Positions 8,115-16,712 of a DNA stretch of 48,977 bases are shown piece by piece; within the stretch, counting starts at the first letter, position 1; each line of letters begins with the position of its first letter. Origin of the DNA: JBHELT01 sp046262935 (GTDB lineage Bacteria > Actinomycetota > CADDZG01 > JAHWKV01); contig JBHELT010000085.1 of NCBI GenBank assembly GCA_046262935.1, forward strand, positions 1 through 48,977, read 5' to 3'. Made by a program: the position numbers and the translations under genes. The notes beneath the pieces were generated by a model. That model searched no databases. It had not been told where the DNA came from and was given only the letters and a program-made list of their open reading frames with translations.

Positions 8115-8642
8115 TCAAGGCGCGGGCTTGCGTGGTCGCCTTGCGAGGATGGCTCCCAGGCCAAAACCCAGTAACAATCCCGATATCCCAAACAGCAAAG
8201 CGCTCGGCGTTAATACCGCGGATGAGTCGGATGAGCTTGCTTCAGGGGCGCCCGTTGGGGTTGGGCCGGGTGATCCATCGACGGCTACTTCGCCAACCAC
8301 GAACAGATCGACCACGGCGCTTCCAAGCTCGCCTGCCAGTGTCACCTTATGAAGACCCTCCGTTGCGTCCACAGGAACAGTAAGGGTGGCGGAGAGTTCC
8401 CCGTTGTCGTTGGCAACAATGGTAGCCAGCTTCTGGGCGGGGTGGTCCCAATCGACAAGCACTCTTTCCCCCGGCTTGAAGGCCATTGCCGTTAAAGAGA
8501 AAGAGGACCCTTTAGGCCCGCTGCTTGGCTTGAACGAGGCATCCGGCCCCATAGCAAGGACGGGCCCCGCGATCAAGGCGAACCCTGCTGCGAAAGTCAT
8601 TGACAGGGCGACGCATAAGTGGAACTTGCTGCGATGTGTCAA
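8115..8642 (-). CDS. Exported protein with C-terminal membrane anchor
   Basis: About 175 residues. The start is taken as the TTG at 8642, because the run GGAGGTGATC lies 5' of it at normal spacing, while the GTG at 8651 falls inside that ribosome site. An export signal (residues about 10-30) is followed by a domain of about 90 residues with beta-strand character: GPKGSSFSLTAMAFKPGERV, then 'LSATLTVPVDATEGLHKVTL'. This pattern resembles Ig/IPT-like domains. A Pro/Ser/Thr linker then leads to one membrane helix and a basic RRPRKP tail, like sortase substrates but without an obvious LPxTG. It is probably displayed on the cell surface. It is divergent from the duplicated-domain exoprotein at 8796. 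Confidence 0.72.
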   Translation of the reverse strand: MTHRSKFHLCVALSMTFAAGFALIAGPVLAMGPDASFKPSSGPKGSSFSLTAMAFKPGERVLVDWDHPAQKLATIVANDNGELSATLTVPVDATEGLHKVTLAGELGSAVVDLFVVGEVAVDGSPGPTPTGAPEASSSDSSAVLTPSALLFGISGLLLGFGLGAILARRPRKPAP

Positions 8643-8655
8643 CCAGATCACCTCC
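8640..8655 (-). promoter_or_regulatory. Very strong ribosome binding site deciding a TTG start
   Basis: On the minus strand GGAGGTGATC is complementary to ten consecutive bases of the usual 3' end of 16S rRNA and is followed by TGG and TTG. The GTG within it is therefore unlikely to be the start. Spacing from GGAGG to TTG is 8 bases. Confidence 0.6.
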
Positions 8656-8727
8656 AGAACGAGATCTTCATTACAGATCTAGGAAAGTTGAAACGCGATG
8701 GGCCATGCGCTCGTTGTATCAGCCGAA

Positions 8728-8745
8728 GTACGCAGAAGAGCGTAC
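8728..8745. promoter_or_regulatory. Inverted repeat in divergent intergenic region
   Basis: GTACGC, six bases, GCGTAC: a perfect 6-bp inverted repeat 51 bases before the ATG at 8796. It lies between two divergent exoprotein genes, where a shared operator would be expected. It could equally form a small RNA stem in the leader. Function is not shown. Confidence 0.35.
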
Positions 8746-8795
8746 ATGCATACGTGAAGAGTCGTAAGACGAATCCCAAAGCAGAGGGGGGAACG

Positions 8796-10175
8796 ATGTT
8801 CCGGAGCCGAGTCAACAAGATCGCAGCCGTTGGAGTGGTCGTTTCAACCTCCCTGGTCATGATGATAGGGCCCGACAAGGCCCTTGCCCACGAATTCAAC
8901 TTCTCTCTTGCTATCAACGACTCGGCCAATGAAGTCGCCGACGTCGCTGGTTGGACCAAGACGGTTACGGTCGACGCTTCGAACCCGGCAGGCGCCAGGA
9001 TGTCTGTCCTGCGGGGCCTCGCTTATCACATCGAAGTTTCGGGAACGTTTGTCTACGCCGCCGGAAACGGTCTCGATGGAAATCCCATACGCTTCGCGGA
9101 CGCAGAGTGCGCAGCCGACCCTTACCGCGACAAAGCGACAGGAAACCAATGGCAGCAAGAGCGGTTCACCGGTTACAATTCAGATCTTCTTGACCTGTTG
9201 GTTGAACAGAATGGCTCAACGACTCCGTTCGAGTGGGTTCCCGAAGATCCATATCCGCCTCTGTCGGCTGACGGTGAGCTCCCATGCAGCAAGACTCACA
9301 AGTACTACGCCGACGTTTCGCCGGCGGACTGGTACTTGCGGTTTTCGATAGACGATAGGTACTGGCTGGACAACATCGGCCTTCTGCAAGTGACGGTTAC
9401 CCGCTCAGCTTTCAACACGAAACGTATCTACGAAGGCAGTGCCTACCAATGCCCCAAATGGACGGAGGAAGATCGCGTTCCCGTGACGAATGAGACGGTC
9501 GGCGGGATCGGCGATGTCAACATGATGCTCGACTCCCGCAGGAACCCGACTTGGGTGCTTCACCCGCAGGAAAAAGACGCACTCGGCAACCACAAGATCG
9601 CCTTCAACAAAGAGACTGGACACTGGGGCATGTACACATGCAACTGGGGATTGCCAGACACGACCTACCGCATCGTCGTCGATGGAGTTTGGAAATACGA
9701 AAAAGACGAAGGCCAGCTCGCTCTTTCCGATGCCGAATGCGCTACCGGAGCTCAATTCTACGAAAATCAGTACGCCTCGAAGCGAAGCACTCCGATCCCG
9801 ATGGACAGATGGGCGCCAAGACGCTACATCGACAACATGGGGACCTCAACGACAGCCGACGATGTTGATCACCTCGACCTGCTGATCAACGCAGATGCGG
9901 GCATCGAGGACAGGGATTGGACGCCGATGTACCCAGATCCGAGCAATCCAAGTTGCGCCGGCGACGCCGATCACACCTACTTCCTTGACTATGTCCCAGA
10001 CCGAACCGGACCGATCCGTTTCATGGCGGGCGATTGGCAGTATTTCGAGAGCGACAACATCGGCATGCTCTGCATCGACATCACCAGGCAAGGCCTTACT
10101 CATCACGATCCAGAGACCAAACAGCACAGCGTTTTGACTGTGAGCGATTTCATCAACGGAGCTACTGGCAGCTAA
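8796..10175 (+). CDS. Secreted protein with two copies of an unknown domain
   Basis: A 459-residue exported protein. ATG at 8796 is chosen over upstream in-frame starts because a GAGGGGGGA ribosome site sits at 8784-8792 and a signal peptide (1-31, ending ALAHE) follows directly. Two related domains are visible, residues about 74-203 and 285-432. Each has an 'I-x-V-x-G...Y' strand, DAEC, L-D-L-L, an aromatic W-x-P segment with Pro-rich loop, a Cys, H-x-Y-(Y/F), a final D-N-I-G-(L/M)-L and 'V-T-(V/I)-T-R'. The pattern of G-x-W/Y strands and a closing DNxG-LxVTVT strand recalls beta-sandwich lectins of the LecA type, but this is a weak resemblance. Eight or more cysteines fit disulfides. A hairpin terminator follows the stop, so it is probably monocistronic. 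Confidence 0.85.
   Translation: MFRSRVNKIAAVGVVVSTSLVMMIGPDKALAHEFNFSLAINDSANEVADVAGWTKTVTVDASNPAGARMSVLRGLAYHIEVSGTFVYAAGNGLDGNPIRFADAECAADPYRDKATGNQWQQERFTGYNSDLLDLLVEQNGSTTPFEWVPEDPYPPLSADGELPCSKTHKYYADVSPADWYLRFSIDDRYWLDNIGLLQVTVTRSAFNTKRIYEGSAYQCPKWTEEDRVPVTNETVGGIGDVNMMLDSRRNPTWVLHPQEKDALGNHKIAFNKETGHWGMYTCNWGLPDTTYRIVVDGVWKYEKDEGQLALSDAECATGAQFYENQYASKRSTPIPMDRWAPRRYIDNMGTSTTADDVDHLDLLINADAGIEDRDWTPMYPDPSNPSCAGDADHTYFLDYVPDRTGPIRFMAGDWQYFESDNIGMLCIDITRQGLTHHDPETKQHSVLTVSDFINGATGS
9015..9404 (+). repeat. Domain copy 1 of the duplicated exoprotein
   Basis: Encodes residues about 74-203. Shared anchors with copy 2 are DAEC, LDLL, the W-(V/T)-P-(E/M) segment, the Cys before the HKYY/HTYF strand, and DNIG followed by a VT(V/I)TR-type strand. 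Similarity is at protein level only. Confidence 0.7.
9648..10091 (+). repeat. Domain copy 2 of the duplicated exoprotein
   Basis: Encodes residues about 285-432. It matches copy 1 in order and spacing except for an insertion around residues 325-355. The linker between the copies (about 204-284) contains its own Cys pair. Confidence 0.7.
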
Positions 10176-10208
10176 CCGGCTTGGGGGCGGGTTAACGCGA
10201 ATGGCGAT

Positions 10209-10232
10209 GAGCCGGGGGGTACCCGGCTCTTT
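10209..10232 (+). terminator. Rho-independent terminator after the duplicated-domain gene
   Basis: GAGCCGGG and CCCGGCTC pair perfectly (8 bp) around GGGTA, followed by TTT. It lies 34 bases after the stop at 10175 and well before the next start at 10348. The short T-run is the only weakness. Confidence 0.6.
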
Positions 10233-10347
10233 CGCATGGGCCCTTCGTCCGACTTTTCCATCTCGAACGACTAGCCGAGCGCAATTACGTCCGTAAACGT
10301 AGCTGTCCAGGCAGGAATCCGACGTGCGTATGTCGAACAGATAGAAC

Positions 10348-13300
10348 GTGAAACAGACACGACAGACGCTGCTTCGTCGCATATCCAAAAAGGTCCTGCC
10401 CACATTGATCGCAACCTCGCTCTTGGCGGGGGTTGTCATCGGTTCGTGGGTATTTGACGCGTCAGCCGTGAACACCCTTGTGTGCTCTCAGCTGCCCCAA
10501 GCGATGGTGACGGCGACAACAACCGCGGACTACCAGATCGAACTGACGTGGCCATCGGTGACCGACTCGACCGCCATGAAGATCTACCGGGATGGGTCTT
10601 GGTACAGAGATCTAACTAGGGCACAATCGACATGGGCTGACACCTCGCTGATCAACGGCGTCTCTTATTCATACGAGGTCAAAGCCGTTTGTACCAATTA
10701 CGAGGTATCGGTTGGCACTGCTACCGCCGTCCCAACCGGTGCCCCCATGGCCCCGATATCCAGGGATTCGTACTCGTTCTACATCGCCGAAGGCGACTCA
10801 ATCCCAGCAGGGGCATACGCCTCCACCGGGGCCAAAGCCTTCAGAGCCAGACCCTACGTACGGCAAGTCACCGACGCATTGGTGGGCGATGGTGCCACCG
10901 AACACAACTTCTCGGTTGGTGGCTCCTACTGCCGCGATTACTTCAACGGCAACAGCGACTACGGGGTCCTCGACCGCATGAAGAAGAATGCCTCGGCCCC
11001 CGAGTGGGTAGAGGCCGACTTGGTCACGGTTGGAGTTGGGGTGCACGAACTCAGGGATTATGGCGGTACCGTATCGATGGGTGACTACAAGGACTGCATG
11101 AAGGCGATCGCCGACCTGCTGAGCCCAACCTCAGAGAAGCAAACCATCCGAACATTGGCATTTGTAACGATGACGCCTGATGTCAGCGGCCAATCAGTTG
11201 GACTCGCGTGGGCCACGCGTATCGCGGCATGGAACAAGGCACTCAAAGACGTTGCATACCATTCACGGTTGCCTGTGGCAGACGCGGCAACTGCGTTCGA
11301 CCAAGCCATCAGTCAAGCCGTAGCGAATGGCGAGTGCACGCTGCCCCAATCAACGAAAGAGGAGATCGCACCGCAATGCACGGCGTTGTTCATGATGGAT
11401 CAGATCCACCCGGCCTGGAAGGGCCACGATGTGATCGCGAAGTCGGTCCTCGATGCCCTGCGGCCAAACATGCCTAACGACTTCGCACACCAAGCAGTGC
11501 CATCGATCCCAAGGCCCAACGACTTCTCGACCGTTTCATCGCCATCCGTTGGAAGCGTTACCTATTCATGGGGCGCACCTGCTGGACATGAATCTCAGCT
11601 CCGCAGTTCCAACACTTACGAGGTCTCATATGCCCCCGCGGCAACAACCGAGTGGACGACTAGTTTCACCAACACTCAACAGTTCGTTCTGCCAGTGCCC
11701 GCTTACGCGGCCGCGCCCTGGTGGGTCAAGGTGCGCGCTTACAGCATCGACGGCACACCCGGCCCGTGGTCTCAGTTTGGCCACGATGCAACGATCGGCC
11801 CCGCACAGTGGTTCACCCAGGCACCGCACTACCACATGAACGACTTCCTTCGGGACCGCAGCGAAAACTCGGTTATCTGGGATCCGCGCAATCTTCCGAA
11901 CACAGACAAGTACAAGAACTGCGAGGGTGGCTGCGCTTACTCATTCGGCGGAAAGGGCAGCCTAGACAACGACACAGCGTTCGAGGTTTATCGATTCAAC
12001 CCCACGACTGGAGTGACAGGTCCCACAACACAGATCACGCTCAATGGAGGCCAACGCAAGATCTGGGGCTCACCAGCCGTGTTCAGTGGCAGCGAAGTTT
12101 TCCTATTCGGCGGTTATCAAAACCTGAGCATGTCCAACATGGTGCTTGGGTACGATCCGGTCACTGGAGTTACTAGAGATACCGGGGCCCGGCTGCCGGT
12201 CGAAGGTTCGCTCAGTGCCCGCGGCTACGGCAGCGCTATCTGGGACCCACGCGAACTTCCAGGATGTTCTGGGGGATGCGCGTATATCTTCGGCGGCTTG
12301 AACTCGACCACCAATCCTCCCTTCTACTTCTCGCAGATCCTTAGGTACAACCCAACAACGAATGCCATGTCCATCGTCGGAACTTCATTGCCCGGATCGA
12401 CCGGCAGGTTTGGCCGCTGCTGCAGCAGTGCGGTATGGGACGGTCAAGACCGGGTGGCATTCCTTTTTGGAGGTCGCGTACTCGATCCTTCCGGTGCGAC
12501 GAATGGCATCTCGGTCGATTCCATATACAAGTTCAATCCTTTGGATTCGTCATTGACGAAGGTCGGCAGCCTTCCCAACCGGTTGGAGTTTTCGAATGCC
12601 GTTTGGGACGGCACCAACGTGACTATCCTAGGAGGAAGCCTGAACGACGGTCAGACCGCGTACGACAGGATCCTCAAGTTCGATCCTGCCACGAACGCGA
12701 TTGCTCTTCTTGGACAAAGGCTTCCATCTGGCCGTCGTTTCGGTGGAGCGATCTGCGACAACAAAGATGCGTACCTCATGGGGGGCGATTGGTTCAGTGA
12801 ATTGTCGGTGCAGTCCGGCTACTCCTTGCCTCCCATGACGCTTCGAGCGCACACCAGCCAATACGTTCGATTCCATGGCATTGCGCAATCAACCGATGGG
12901 TGCCGGGCCCAGGGGGCCTACGCGCCTTTGATCAATCGGCCGGTTCAGGGCCAAACGATTGGCGGTTCGATGGCGACGGTTTCAGGTCAAAGCGAGCCGG
13001 GAACCCTTGTGAGCCTTTATGAGGACACGGTTCTTCTTGGCAGTGCAACCGCAGATAACGCTGGCGCGTGGTCCGTTTCCTTCTCGGCACTGGCAGGGAC
13101 TCACTCGGTGACGGCTCAAACAAGCGACGCCTCGGGAGCCCGCATCTCGGCTGTGCGAACATTCATCTACGACAACGTCGCACCATCGCCACCTATCGTT
13201 GCGTCTCCATCGCAGAACTCGACCGTGTCGCTGCGAACGCTTCCGATCTCCGGTACTGCCGAACCACTCGCGACGATCACCGTTAAGGAAGGTGCGACGC

Positions 13301-14439
13301 AACTTGCTAAGACGGCGGCCGACGCATCGGGGAATTGGTCCGTTAGTACAGGCATCAACCCAGGCAGTCACACGCTGGCAGTTACTGCTACCGACCCTGT
13401 TGGAAACGTAAGCCCGGCTACTCTCAGATCGTTCACCGTGACCTTTCCTGCTGCGAGTGTCGTCGCGAGCCTCCCATCTGCTCGGTCATATTCTTCGGCG
13501 GTTTGGGATAGCCGGGACCGCGCTTCGGCCGGGTGCGCTGCAGGGTGTGCTTACTCCTTCGGAGGCTCATCAACAACTCAGCAATTCGTCGATGACGTCG
13601 TCGAATACAACCCTTCAACGAACGCTGCCAAAGTGGCAGCTCATCTTCCGGTCAAACTCACAGGCGCGGCGTCGGCATGGGACGGACAGTACGCGTACGT
13701 GCTCGGGGGCCAGATACAAGGTGGCTACTCTGCCTCCATCTACAGGTACGACCCCGTGACGAAGTTGACGCAGACCATGAATGCCAAATTGCCGTTCCAA
13801 GGGAGCTTGAACGTGCTCGGCGGACGGGCCTTCTCATCAGCCGTGTGGGACGGCCGCAATCGCCCAGAAGCTGGATGCATCAACGGGTGCGTTTATATGT
13901 TCGGTGGCTTCTACTACGACGCAGGCAATAAATACATCGACCAGATCGTCAGGTACAACCCAACTTTAGACGTCGCTACGCTATCCCTTGCGTCACTTAC
14001 AGGCCCAGATGGAACCGCGGGGTTGTCGTCCACGGCAGCCGTGTGGGACCCGGTTGGCAACCTCGCCTACATCATCGGAGGCACTGGCAACGGGGGGCGG
14101 CTTTCCAACCGTGTGCTGGCATACGATCCATCGGCCGACACTGTCCTTCTACATTCGATCCTTCCTCGGGCTCTGCAATTGCCCGCCGCGACTTTGGCAG
14201 GAAGATCTATATACGTTGCCGGCGGTGCTTACCTGCTCAGCCCTTCACCCATCACGTCCGACAGCATCTTCCGACTCGATATCGGCACGACGAATTGGTT
14301 CGAGGCAGCAGGCCTCCCAACGGGAAGACGCGGGGTGTCTGCGATCTTCGATGGGGCAAATAATTACTTCTTCGGCGGAGACATGGGGGGCACAACCTTC
14401 AGCCCGACCCGCGACATACTTCGCTTAGGAACTCCGTAG
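10348..14439 (+). CDS. Giant secreted SGNH hydrolase-like / kelch / Ig-like protein
   Basis: A 1363-residue exported protein with GTG start and signal peptide 1-40. Domain order: an FN3-like domain (about 45-133); an SGNH/GDSL-type domain (140-370) with AEGDS at 147-151 and DQIHP with Asp351 and His354; a second FN3-like domain (383-490); a kelch-repeat region (500-850) with repeated F-G-G or L-G-G turns such as VFLFGGY, AYIFGGL, AFLFGGR and VTILGGS; two bacterial Ig-like domains (860-943 and 945-1031) of the SGxAEP...AGNWS type; and a second kelch region (1035-1363, with CAYSFGGS, AYVLGGQ, CVYMFGGF and AYIIGGT). SGNH blocks I and V are present, but the block III Gly-x-Asn-Asp is replaced by GVHEL. 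It may be an esterase acting on extracellular polymer, held by the propellers and Ig domains (inference). Confidence 0.87.
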   Translation: MKQTRQTLLRRISKKVLPTLIATSLLAGVVIGSWVFDASAVNTLVCSQLPQAMVTATTTADYQIELTWPSVTDSTAMKIYRDGSWYRDLTRAQSTWADTSLINGVSYSYEVKAVCTNYEVSVGTATAVPTGAPMAPISRDSYSFYIAEGDSIPAGAYASTGAKAFRARPYVRQVTDALVGDGATEHNFSVGGSYCRDYFNGNSDYGVLDRMKKNASAPEWVEADLVTVGVGVHELRDYGGTVSMGDYKDCMKAIADLLSPTSEKQTIRTLAFVTMTPDVSGQSVGLAWATRIAAWNKALKDVAYHSRLPVADAATAFDQAISQAVANGECTLPQSTKEEIAPQCTALFMMDQIHPAWKGHDVIAKSVLDALRPNMPNDFAHQAVPSIPRPNDFSTVSSPSVGSVTYSWGAPAGHESQLRSSNTYEVSYAPAATTEWTTSFTNTQQFVLPVPAYAAAPWWVKVRAYSIDGTPGPWSQFGHDATIGPAQWFTQAPHYHMNDFLRDRSENSVIWDPRNLPNTDKYKNCEGGCAYSFGGKGSLDNDTAFEVYRFNPTTGVTGPTTQITLNGGQRKIWGSPAVFSGSEVFLFGGYQNLSMSNMVLGYDPVTGVTRDTGARLPVEGSLSARGYGSAIWDPRELPGCSGGCAYIFGGLNSTTNPPFYFSQILRYNPTTNAMSIVGTSLPGSTGRFGRCCSSAVWDGQDRVAFLFGGRVLDPSGATNGISVDSIYKFNPLDSSLTKVGSLPNRLEFSNAVWDGTNVTILGGSLNDGQTAYDRILKFDPATNAIALLGQRLPSGRRFGGAICDNKDAYLMGGDWFSELSVQSGYSLPPMTLRAHTSQYVRFHGIAQSTDGCRAQGAYAPLINRPVQGQTIGGSMATVSGQSEPGTLVSLYEDTVLLGSATADNAGAWSVSFSALAGTHSVTAQTSDASGARISAVRTFIYDNVAPSPPIVASPSQNSTVSLRTLPISGTAEPLATITVKEGATQLAKTAADASGNWSVSTGINPGSHTLAVTATDPVGNVSPATLRSFTVTFPAASVVASLPSARSYSSAVWDSRDRASAGCAAGCAYSFGGSSTTQQFVDDVVEYNPSTNAAKVAAHLPVKLTGAASAWDGQYAYVLGGQIQGGYSASIYRYDPVTKLTQTMNAKLPFQGSLNVLGGRAFSSAVWDGRNRPEAGCINGCVYMFGGFYYDAGNKYIDQIVRYNPTLDVATLSLASLTGPDGTAGLSSTAAVWDPVGNLAYIIGGTGNGGRLSNRVLAYDPSADTVLLHSILPRALQLPAATLAGRSIYVAGGAYLLSPSPITSDSIFRLDIGTTNWFEAAGLPTGRRGVSAIFDGANNYFFGGDMGGTTFSPTRDILRLGTP

Positions 14440-14442
14440 CCG

Positions 14443-14458
14443 AGCGAGATGACTCGCT
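14443..14458. terminator. Hairpin between convergent genes
   Basis: AGCGAG, ATGA, CTCGCT: a perfect 6-bp stem located in the 17 bases between the stops of two convergent genes, overlapping the stop of the minus-strand one. It lacks a clear T-run, so this is a possible bidirectional termination signal only. Confidence 0.35.
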
Positions 14459-15452
14459 AAGTCGAAGACCAGAGTCGGCTCAAGTCAGGGCGGGACTTGT
14501 ACCAGTCGATCGTCTGAAGCAAACCTTGTTCGAGCGTATGTTCGACTTTCCATCCAAAAGTCGCGATCGCCTTTGCGGGAGACAAGTACTGCCGCGCCAA
14601 CTCATGTGGCGCAGAACTTCTTATGTCCGGTTCTAGATCACTGCCAGCGATCTCGAGGATCAGATTAACGAGGTCTATAACCGACACGCCAACGCCCGTC
14701 CCGAAGTTGAATGCCTCACCAGCTATCCGTTCATCGTCCATATGTTCAGCAAGTGCGATGTAGGCACTTACCGCGTCCTTGATGAACAAGTAATCTCGCT
14801 CGGGAGTGCCATCACTTCGGATTACTGGACGACGTCTCGCGATGATCGCCTGGATCACCTCAGGAACAAGCCTGTGAGTCGAAAGGTCGCCGCCACCATA
14901 GATGTTCGCATTTCGAGTCACCGCTACCGGCAGGTCATAGGTTGCGTGATAAGAGCTAGTGATTATCTCAGCGGCGGCTTTCGAAGCATCGTAGGGATAC
15001 CTTCCTAACAACGGTGCATCTTCTTTATAGGGCAGAACCTCATGCTCACCATAGGCCTTGTCGCTCGAAGCGACAACGATGCGTTCGACGCCCTTGGTTA
15101 CTCGGCATGCTTCGAGCACGCTCCATGTCCCCTCGATATTCGATTCAAAGGTCCTTGTTGGGTCCACAAGGGCCGAGCCCACGGCGGCCTGGGCCGCGAG
15201 ATGAAACACAACCGAAACTGCGTTCTGCGATATCAACTTCTTCATCAGTTCGGTATCACGAACGTCGCCGTGCACAAGAACAGCGCTATCCCACAGTTTC
15301 GGATGCACACCAAGGGCGGTGGGGTCGACATTGATGTCAACAACAAAAACGCGGGCCCCAAGCGAATCGAGCTCCTCGGCGAGCCATCCCCCGATGAACC
15401 CGGTTGCCCCAGTCACTATTGCGCCGACATCGTTCCAATCAGATGCGCTCAT
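14457..15452 (-). CDS. NAD-dependent epimerase/dehydratase, CDP-glucose 4,6-dehydratase-like
   Basis: A 331-residue extended-SDR enzyme. The nucleotide-binding motif is GATGFIGGW near the N terminus, followed by VVDIN. The catalytic SSDKAYG segment and Y-D-A-S-K (Tyr and Lys) are intact. The stretch 'NIYGGGDLSTHRLVPEVIQA' and the ERDYLFIKDAVSAYIALAE region match the CDP-glucose 4,6-dehydratase / GDP-sugar dehydratase branch better than UDP-glucose epimerases. It would make a 4-keto-6-deoxy nucleotide sugar or a related product; the exact sugar is not certain. Its ATG overlaps the stop of the glycosyltransferase gene by four bases (ATGA), so translation is coupled and both act in the same glycan pathway. 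Confidence 0.83.
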   Translation of the reverse strand: MSASDWNDVGAIVTGATGFIGGWLAEELDSLGARVFVVDINVDPTALGVHPKLWDSAVLVHGDVRDTELMKKLISQNAVSVVFHLAAQAAVGSALVDPTRTFESNIEGTWSVLEACRVTKGVERIVVASSDKAYGEHEVLPYKEDAPLLGRYPYDASKAAAEIITSSYHATYDLPVAVTRNANIYGGGDLSTHRLVPEVIQAIIARRRPVIRSDGTPERDYLFIKDAVSAYIALAEHMDDERIAGEAFNFGTGVGVSVIDLVNLILEIAGSDLEPDIRSSAPHELARQYLSPAKAIATFGWKVEHTLEQGLLQTIDWYKSRPDLSRLWSST

Positions 15453-16624
15453 AGTCCAATGCCTCCCATGTGGTGCACGTCTTCATCGCCCGTCGCGACT
15501 CCTTCGAGGAAGTCAGTCAAGATGTCACCAACCGAAGCCCAATCGAGGGTACTTACTACGGCTCTTGCTCGCTCCCCCATGGCCGAGTACTTCGCAGGTT
15601 CGGAGCGCACGGAGTCTAACGCCTGTCTCAATCCGGCAGCATCACCCGTGTCGAATACGATCGCAGCATCATCCTTGGACAAAACCTGGGCGGCGCCTGC
15701 AGTCGAAGAGATGATCACCGGTAAGGCGCAGGCTCCGGCCTCGAGCGCCACCAAAGAAAAGGGTTCATAAAGGCTGGGGATCGCAACCACGTTGCAGGCT
15801 CCCATCACATCGCTGACAGGTATCTTGGGGTCTGGAAACAGCACCTTTCCCTCAAGACCCATCTGATGCAACTGCATCTGCATCGCATCGCGGGGACCGT
15901 CGCCGTGCACTAACAGGACTTCAGAGGAATCACTTCGCCCTTGCATCGCCTCAAGTAGAAGTGGTAAACCCTTGCGTCCGGTCGCGTATTCGCCGATCAA
16001 CCCGATCACGAAGGCTTGTGAGTCAACTCCCAGCTTCTCTCGCTGCGTTTCGCGCCGGCTTTCATTGATTGGTTCGTATTCACTCACCTCTACCCCGCCA
16101 GGAAAGGTCTCCACCTTCACCTGCGACGGCGCGAGTTCGGCAACCTCCTCTGCGATCTGGGGACTCATAGCCGCCACGAAGCTTACAGACGCTAAAGCTG
16201 TCTTCTCCATCCGCCTTGAAAGTAGTCCGTGCACCCGCCTATAGAAGTCTGCCTTCAGACCGTAACGTTTCCTAGCCTTCAGCCATCCCGCATGGCAGAA
16301 ACATGCGCAATAAAGGATGGCTTTGCGTTTCATGGGAGCGCATGCCCCCATGACTAGGATGACGCTGTCGTCTCGTGCGCTAACCGCACGCCTGACATTG
16401 CGCGCCAAAACTATGTCTTTCAATACCTGAGGTCCTGCCCCAACGGAAACTCGCACCCAGTTGACATGGTCAAGCAGTTCGTCTGCGAGATTTGCTGCAT
16501 AGACAGTGACTGTATGGCCCCTAGATGAAGCAGTACGGGCGGCTTCGAGCGCGACCCGGCCCTGGCCATCGCGTCGCACAACGTTCTGAGCGACGATCCC
16601 GATCTTCAATGGTCTATTTGTCAC
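15449..16624 (-). CDS. GT4-family glycosyltransferase
   Basis: A 391-residue GT-B fold enzyme. GTG at 16624 is preceded by AGGAG at 6-base spacing. The N-terminal half begins KIGIVAQNVVRRDGQGR, typical of the GT4 acceptor domain. The C-terminal half holds GLIGEYATGRKGLPLLLEAM, a GDGP turn and the donor-site EPFSLVALEAG motif (E-x7-E). It transfers a sugar from a nucleotide donor, retaining configuration, probably onto a lipid-linked or surface glycan at the cytoplasmic face. Acceptor and sugar are unknown. It is coupled to the dehydratase gene and lies 88 bases after the RCC1-GH5 gene on the same strand. Confidence 0.87.
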   Translation of the reverse strand: MTNRPLKIGIVAQNVVRRDGQGRVALEAARTASSRGHTVTVYAANLADELLDHVNWVRVSVGAGPQVLKDIVLARNVRRAVSARDDSVILVMGACAPMKRKAILYCACFCHAGWLKARKRYGLKADFYRRVHGLLSRRMEKTALASVSFVAAMSPQIAEEVAELAPSQVKVETFPGGVEVSEYEPINESRRETQREKLGVDSQAFVIGLIGEYATGRKGLPLLLEAMQGRSDSSEVLLVHGDGPRDAMQMQLHQMGLEGKVLFPDPKIPVSDVMGACNVVAIPSLYEPFSLVALEAGACALPVIISSTAGAAQVLSKDDAAIVFDTGDAAGLRQALDSVRSEPAKYSAMGERARAVVSTLDWASVGDILTDFLEGVATGDEDVHHMGGIGL

Positions 16625-16712
16625 CAGGGACTCCTGCGCCTCTTCATCTCATGACGCTCCGCGCGTGTGGTTGATCCTACAAGTTGGTGATCCTGCAACT
16701 GGGGATGCGCGT

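Noticed and set aside
15042..15770. Open frame opposite the dehydratase/glycosyltransferase junction
   Set aside because: Shadow of two real genes; composition follows the complementary codons.
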